From: Cephalothrix spiralis
Taxonomy: Eukaryota; Nemertea; Palaeonemertea; Archinemertea; Cephalotrichidae
Direction of reading: 5' to 3'
Length of the DNA: 12,200 bases
Assembly: GCA_032353305.1 (NCBI GenBank)
Contig: JAUCNG010302180.1
Span: 1-12,200, forward strand
In this document: piece by piece, positions 1-7,400 of the stretch
Layout of the letters: the number at the start of each line of letters is the position of its first letter
How positions within the stretch are numbered: position 1 is the stretch's first letter
Program-made: the position numbers and the translations under genes
The notes under the pieces: model-generated
Told to the model about the DNA's origin: nothing
What the model saw: the letters and a program-made list of their open reading frames with translations, nothing else
The model's database searches: none

Positions 1-969
1 CTTGACAGTCAGAGATGAGAATTATATTTTAAGAGCTCTTAGCCTCTTACTTGCACAGCAGGGGATAGTTCGTAGTTATACTGAAACACACAATAGAATC
101 ACTGTCTCCTTTAAATACGATATTTCACAAAGTGTCATATAAACAAACTTATAAAATAAATTTTCATTTCGACATATTTTCATGATGTTACTTGTGAAAG
201 AATCACTGGCACTTTTTGTAAATAGTTCCATTCTAAGCATTATACTAGTCACGTTGCTGTCATCACAAGTTGGGCCTCTATCACGGGTTACCAAAACACA
301 CGAGATTTCGCAATCTTTCCCAAAAATTGAAAGTCAGAGAATGAAATGATGGTACATTGATAAAACTTACAAATCATAATCTCATTTCGGTCCCTTTCGC
401 TATTCCAAGTTTGTCACAAAATTCACATCTCTGACATCGGTCTTGCAGACTGCACGATTGCACGTAGGCCCCATCGACGGAATATCACTAAACTTGGCAC
501 GATTCACGATTCATTTAAGACATTCCATGTTCAGCACAAAATCCCAGCTCGTGAACCAAGATAGTTTCAACACAAACTTCAAATGTTTTTAATATTTCTG
601 TATGATAGTTTTTCCAGAAATTCTTTATCCATGATTTCGGAAATACGAAGCGAGTTAACAGGTGCGGAACGAATTGTGCCTATGTCAGGAAATAGTGACG
701 TAATTTAAAGGATAAATACGGATTTTTAATTTCTTAACCGCGCGTAATAAAGGGCCACTAATATGTTATTCAACAGAGTAGTGGGACTTGTACAGGTTTC
801 CGTGATAATTAATATGTCCGTAAAATAGATAAAAAGCTCACGTTGGGACTAATAGATGCGTGGCAATTTTACAAACCTACAGTTAATTAAAAAGATATTC
901 CCACCATAGTTGAAACAGTCAAGATGTATGAATATTCTCAATTTGACGACAAAAAAGTTCTTGTTTGTG

Positions 970-1219
970 TACAAAGGTTTATGGAACTTTTGGCGATCAA
1001 CCTTCAGACCCTAGTTTTTGCACTCCGCGGAAATCTCGGAAGTGCGGGCCTTTAAACCCCATCCACCCTTATATTTTGAAAAGCTTTAGCAGTTTATATT
1101 GTCGAAAGGGCCGGGTCCGCTTTGGGGCCTCACGGGGATGATCGAATAGTTCTCGGCCTTTATAAGGGGCTTAAAACTGGGGTCTGAAGGTTGAACGCTA
1201 AAGGTTTTAGAAACCTGTA
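970..1219. mobile_element. Small TIR element (MITE-like), about 250 bp
   Basis: Inverted termini of about 46-48 bp run inward from TA dinucleotides at 970-971 and 1218-1219. The outer ends read CAAAGGTTT and (complemented) CAGGTTT. The best-matching core, TCAACCTTCAGACCC at 997-1011, is repeated perfectly inverted at 1180-1194. About 8-9 mismatches are seen over the arms. No coding sequence is present. The TA boundaries would fit a Tc1/mariner-type non-autonomous element, but the boundary call is uncertain. Confidence 0.6.
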
Positions 1220-1289
1220 TATTGTAATTAATAATGATTTATATTTCTACCTTTTTAATATAAAGTTCTCCGCAAAAATTATGATTTTT

Positions 1290-1305
1290 TTATGATCGAT
1301 CATAA
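1290..1305. repeat. Perfect 16-bp palindrome
   Basis: TTATGATCGATCATAA equals its own reverse complement. It lies about 100 bases upstream of the first visible exon. No function is evident. Confidence 0.9.
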
Positions 1306-1405
1306 TTTATATGACAATGATCTCGCTCCACGAAGAATTTTCATTTTCAATATCCGTGGACAAGTTTTCAATAATGTCATCAAATATTATCGGTTTGATT
1401 TATAG

Positions 1406-1489
1406 GTTCATATACCATCGGATGCTACGACATATTGGTGTGAGACAAAGAAACTTCCTCCAATGCCACATAAGCACCATATGATAAGA
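1406..1489 (+). CDS. DBH: DBH-like exon 1 of the window (residues 1-28)
   Basis: This 84-nt, phase 0/0 exon encodes VHIPSDATTYWCETKKLP followed by KHHMIR. It matches the start of the N-terminal copper domain of DBH (human IPxxETTYWC). The reading frame has a stop at 1403-1405, which is itself the acceptor TAG, so the exon cannot extend upstream. The donor is GTAAGT at 1490. Cys12 corresponds to the human cysteine that bonds to the SGPC cysteine in the next exon. Confidence 0.85.
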
Positions 1490-4400
1490 GTAAGTATAAT
1501 ATTATGTACCGGTTAAGCAATTATCTTCATCTTGTCGATCCCCAAGGGCAATTTCGATTTATCCTAATATCTACGTACCATTGGTTTTCTTTGATGAGTC
1601 ATACTTAATTTCATTCAGAAAAGTTGACCCTGCATGGTATCCGAACAAGCGACCCTGTGATCGAAAAGCAAGACCGCCTTAACCACTTGTTATTCGCAGC
1701 TGATGTGTCAATAGTTAAAGCTTTAAACGCGAAATAGCTCGGTTCTTAAAATGAGCAAAAGGCGTCGCTTCCGACTAAAAGAAGGCCCAACAGACAAAAA
1801 AAATGCTTCAAATGACGTCGTTTTGATTCGATCTATATATATGTGCTCCAAAATAACACGGCTCGAGCCAATGGCCGAATAGATAAGGCCTCCATATCTA
1901 TTTGAAGGTTGAGCGTTCGAATACAGGTCCGATACATTTTTCATTCAAATAATTGATATCAGAAATGAATTATTCTAAACGAACAATAGTAGAGACAATA
2001 TGTGGCAAATATGTTTACTACCAGGAGTAAATAACAAGTTACATGTATATCCACATCTTAGCTGTGAAGCACCTAGATGTTTTCTTTCCAAATAGCTTTA
2101 ATACAATTCAATCAGAATTTTTATCCATATTCTGAGACTATCGTAGTAAATATGTTCCAAGTTACAAGCTTTCAGCTTCTTTTATCTACGAAACAATAGG
2201 AAAAACGGTGTTTTTGACGTCAACAATTGCAACCACAAACTTTTTTTTATCGATTAACTTAAAAACAACAAAATAAAACTTTAAATCATTAATCAGTATT
2301 TCTAACATAAGTAATGAGGGTTATTTAGGTTTCAATATTCGGCACCCCTTTAGCTCAAACCTCACCAACCAACCTTAGTCTCCGTTCTGTTGACCCTCAC
2401 CCCCTTCTGCTCCCGGTCTAGTTTAACTGTTGATGATTTTAAACCCTATAATCTTGTATTTTTTGTAGTTTGATGGCATCGTAACACCCGGGAACGAGGG
2501 TGTCGTGCACCACATGGAAGTATTTCATTGTGAAGTTCCTGTTGATGAAGAGGTCCCATTTTACAGTGGCCCATGTCCAGAAGAGGGGAAGAAATTAATG
2601 ACGGTCCACACACCAATTAAAAGGTGCCATAAAGTTATTGCAGCATGGGCAATGGGAGCTGGGGTAAGACATGATTATTTATCTCCATCAGACATATTAC
2701 CAGTGTCTTATAAGTATCCTTAACAGACATCTCATTAAATAGATAATGTTTTTAGACCACTATGCACGAAGGCTATTTTGTAGTAATGTCATTTAATGGC
2801 ATAAAGGTGCGCTTTTCAGAACTTTATAAAGACGCAGCATCGGATGTCCTGCAGTTTCGACACTAACTTTACAGAATAATCATATAAAAAACTACGTTGA
2901 AAATATAATTGCTATGCCAATACATGTATATATTGCTCTAATAATTAGCTCAAAGAAAAGTTATATGATTGTTAGATATTATATAAGTATAAGTTAATAT
3001 TGTTCGCGTTTACATAAGTAATTGTGCATACAAACTATCCAAAGTGCATGTTATGGTATTATTAGCTTTGCATATAAAACATGATGTTAAATTACAACAA
3101 TATTACGTTTTCAGCCATTTATCTATCCAGAAGAGGCCGGAGTTCCAATTGGTGGACCTAACTTTTCAAGATATGTTATAATTCAAGTCCATTTTAACAA
3201 TCCTAACCACAGAAAAGGTTTGAGCATATTTTCTAGATCTCTTGTCATACCCGATACTATAGCCATCTACATTGTAAGTCAAGGGCATTGAACTTTTAGT
3301 TCAGCGTAAAACGAGGATAGTTGGGAAGAATATCTATTCAAATTATAGGTTGCATTATTCAAAAGTAACATTTTTAAAGAAATTAAGGATCAGTGTGAAA
3401 TTGCATATCTTTTTAGGAAGGATGACGGGGAGGGAGTCCATCCCGAGGTGTGCAAAGAATTCTCTACCAGTTGGTGAAATGACTTTTTTAGTGTACGAGA
3501 TTTTTAGATTTTTTTTAAATCTCAAAAACAAATTTAGTGATTTTTTTATTTTTCTTTTCAAGATTATTTTGTGATTTATTTATTTTTTTTTATTTTTCGG
3601 ATCGAAAGATTTTTTGTTTTAATTTTCAAGATGATTATTTTGTCATTATTATTCTCATGATTTTGTTTTTGGATTTTTGTATTTCTTTAGGTTTATTTTT
3701 TTATTTTTTAGGAGTTTTTTGGCATGGTGTAAGTAAATTCAATCTTTAAGTTCCCCTATTTTAATGATATATCTTTTCATGTCGTTTTGTGAAATGGAAG
3801 ATGTAATAAATCAGTACAGGTATTTAAGGATAACAAATAGAACTTAACTCATGTTATTTGTAAATTTTAAAATGTTTTTTTAACTCCTTCACAAGTTAAT
3901 TTTTCACATCAATCTGATCCTGGGTCTGTGGCTGGCAAAACAAGTGATTTCTTTTTACAGGCATTGTTGATAGTTCTGGTGTAAGGTACTACATTACCCC
4001 AACACTTCGTAAACATGATGCTGGAATAATGGAACTCGGCCTTGAGTACACGGCGAAGAATTCGATACCCCCACACATGCACAACTTTGTCCTATCCGGA
4101 GATTGTATTTCCGAGTGTTCACGCGTGGTAAGTATTTGATTTTATGATTGATGAGAAGATTGCTTTAGTGAGCCCGCAATGTCTTGATTATATTGTGCTT
4201 TATTTCTTTAATAACAATGAAATGAAATGCACCGGGAAGAGGGGGGGATGTCAAAGATCGCTCAAAGCGGTGCTAGGCATCGCAGGAGGGGGCGATTATT
4301 CGAGAGCCAGCTGTCACTAATGATCGCCCATTTGAGCGGGGATTTTTAGATATTTTTTTTAAAAACCGCTTGCAAATGGAACAAAATTTCAGCTTTATTT

Positions 4401-7400
4401 TTTTACTTTTTTAGATACTGTAAAAAATAAATGCGCTCTGGAGCACTATGTACCGCCACTCCACCCAGATACTTCCCGCTAAAGGAGTTTTGTGGATCTG
4501 AGTGATTCACCGATTTCTAGCGCTGCGCAGCGCTGAGAGTCGCTGATGGATACAAGATGAATGGAAGTATAGTGTAGGGCATTTCGGCCCAAGTACATTT
4601 TCGGCACCGAGCAGTTCTTGAACAATATTAAGCATCGGTTTCAAAATTCTGTGCATACAAATGTATGTATTTCCAAAATAATAGCAATTTGAGGATTTTC
4701 AAGAAATTTTATGTTGTGCATAAAAGGGTTAATTCTCCGAACCCCGCGGTTGCTCTTAACTAAGTACCCTAAAGCGCTCGATTTAGTGAAGAGCGCTCCG
4801 CGTAAGCTTCCGACCCTTGAACGTCAGGGTAGAAATTTGTGGACGTTTTCCAATTTTTAGGCAATAACAATGCCAGTAGATTTTACTTCCATTTGTTAAC
4901 AATCTTTCTGTAATAATAATCATCTATTTCCAGGGATTGCCACCAAAAGGAATTGTAATATTTGGATCTCAGCTTCATACTCATTTAACTGGAGTAAAAG
5001 TGTTAACAAAGCACTACAGGAATGGAAGAGAACTCCCGGAACTTAACAGGGACAACCACTACACGTCCCACTTTCAAGAAATAAGACTTCTGGCCCATCC
5101 AGTTCTTGTCAAGCCGGTATGTAAGAGTTTCAGATGTTCCTCCCGGCAACTCTTGCCAAATTAGTACAGGATATAACAAGTAGGACCTAATTAGAAGATG
5201 TGGGGTCCTGGCCCGAGGCCGTTCACTCACCTCTATCGACTAAAAATATGTCTTTGAAGATAGCTGAAATTTATCTCGCTTAGTGTTCGATTATATGACG
5301 TATGCACGGTATCCCTAGACAACAACAAAAAACGCCGCGAAGCCAAATTTCAGTGAACAGGGCATTTTGAGCACATTTAGAGGTCTAAAAAATGAAATAA
5401 TTTGGAATGAAGTAATGAATAGAATTTGATTGTTTTTTCGGGACTTAAGGAACTCATTACGAGGCCGTTCAAACTTTAGTGTGCTAAACGTGGTTGTTTA
5501 TAAGTGACAGAAAAATTAAAATGATATGGAAAATAATACTTTAAACTCGTTTTATACCCATATTTAAAGTGTTTCTATTGTATTTATTATTACTTTTTAT
5601 TCTTCTATAGGGAGATGCACTGATTACGTCATGCACTTACAACACAATGAAAAAGAACATCATAACATTGGTAAGTAATAAGGACCTTTTTTCAATTATC
5701 ATAAGAAGGACCCGGGGTACAATAACAATTATCATCGCCTCCGATTGTGACTGATTTACAGCGTAGTACTAAACCCCGCTAGGAGGATGCTGGTTGGGTC
5801 GGAAAACATTTATACGTATAGAGCTGTGATAGCAAGCAGATAAAACTCATTCCCTCACTCTAGCAAACGAGAGATAAGTATCTGCATCACTTACACACTA
5901 AGTATTGGGCTTGCAGTTCAGTTCCTTTTAGCACAGTACCGACTTTTGAGCGGAATATAGAAAATGGCGAAGTGTATGTGATGAACTCGACATATTGTAT
6001 ACAGCCTAGAATACGTCCTATGTCACAATTACAATCTGCTTATATATCAAAGCATTCTGAATTTCAAACAACCAAGACCTGTCTGATGATCTTGATATAA
6101 AGTAGCACACAACTCAAAGAGTGTAAAGGCTCAGTTACACTGGGCCAATTTTTAGCTGCCGACCTCGTCCCGATTTAACAAAATTTGACCAAATCCTGTG
6201 ATGGGTGACTGACAATTCAAAATTGTATTAATTTAATCACGACAACAATACTTTTTTGAATTTTCAGTCAGGCATCACAGGATTTGATCAAATTTTGTTA
6301 ATCGGCAGCTAAAAATCGGGTAGTGTATCGATGCCCTTAGTTACATCGGCTCAATGCAGTAGAATTATGTTATCTAGTAACTTGTATCTTGTCTTGACAG
6401 TCAGGAAAATTAATGATGTTGTCTGGTAACTTGTATGGTGTTACACTGTAATTGTGTCTTTAAAATGCTTTTTATATTCAAGGGAGGATATGGAATCAAT
6501 GATGAAATGTGTGTAAATTACGTTCACTATTTTCCAAAAACAGACCTCGAAGTTTGCAAAAGTTCTGTTGATACAGAAGCTTTGGATAAATTTTTCAAGT
6601 TCATGAAAAGGTAAACATCAACATCTTTTAAATGGCTAGGATCAATTAGAAATATTATAACACGGCAAGTTTCGAGGGAGGTTTTTTTTTTTTTTTTCAA
6701 TCTTCTTCTTCTACTCTGCACTTCTTCTCTATCCTTCTGAATCTCATGTCATTTTTTTCATTTCTATTCCTCCTTTTCACGCACCATAAACACACAGATT
6801 AAAAATTCATAACCTGTATTATTATGTTTTTGTATGTATATGTGTATCTTTGAAAATAAAAAATTTCAAATTTAAAAAAAAAACATCTTTTAACTAATAG
6901 AAGACAATATGATGAAGACTTAATGGCCTATTAATGGCTCCTATTAATGGCATCAAAATGTTATATCGGTGATTATTTCTGTCCAATTTTGTATATTATA
7001 TGAGACTAACATATAAATATCTATAGGTCTTAACATTTATAAATAGTAGAGCCACTGTGATATAATATTTTCATGGTATGGGCTCGGTTGGTAAAAACAC
7101 GAGAGAGAAAAAAGGATTATTGTATTTTCAATTATAGAATTACTGTGATAAACTGGTTGTGATAAAATTGAATAACATAAATATATTTAAACAAAAAAAT
7201 TTATTAGCAGATATTAGACTAAACTTTAATGAAACATATTCATGCAAATTCAATTATCTTCAATAATCAATGAAATGATCATATTCTTAATTAATTTTTC
7301 TAATTACCTACATTATGCATTTTAACTCTTTCGCTGCCAGCGACTCGTATATGAGTCTGCGAAAAGATCCCTACACGTACACCCGATTTAGTATTTTGCA

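Larger units (their letters stand above)
1..1405 (+). other. Upstream non-coding sequence, probably an intron of the DBH-like gene
   Basis: No exon could be recognised here. The first visible DBH exon begins inside the protein, so this stretch is most likely intron with the DOMON-encoding exons further upstream. It is AT-rich with frequent stops on both strands. It holds the TIR element at 970-1219, the palindrome at 1290-1305 and the acceptor TTTATAG at 1399-1405. Confidence 0.6.
1490..2468 (+). other. Intron after exon 1, with two tRNA-like SINE heads
   Basis: GT/AG intron of 979 bases. Its notable content is the pair of divergent tRNA-like sequences at about 1625-1705 (-) and 1862-1940 (+). 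The rest (1945-2460) is AT-rich with no feature I can support. Confidence 0.85.
5671..6482 (+). other. Intron after exon 6, with a foldback element
   Basis: GT/AG intron of 812 bases. It holds the foldback element at 6136-6327 and an imperfect direct repeat at 6367-6440. The first 450 bases show nothing I can name. Confidence 0.85.

Noticed and set aside
1-12. CTTGACAGTCAG shared with 6393-6404
   Set aside because: A single 12-mer match in 12 kb is expected by chance and the flanks do not align.
1-1405. Search for a DOMON exon or signal peptide of the DBH-like gene
   Set aside because: No frame with DOMON-like residues flanked by splice sites was found; the stretch near 905-1050 is open but resembles nothing in the family and overlaps the TIR element.
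1723-1944. A 73-codon open frame on the - strand
   Set aside because: It runs antisense through the + strand tRNA-like head, has no recognisable protein features and lies in an intron.
2664-2723. Continuation of the DBH exon 2 frame past GAG into another 20 codons
   Set aside because: A GTAAGA donor lies exactly where homology stops, and the next residues of the family (FIYPEEAG) are found in exon 3.
3350-3749. Overlapping open frames on both strands rich in Phe, Leu, Ile and Lys
   Set aside because: They come from the T-rich low-complexity tract inside an intron and show no domain, homology or splice support.
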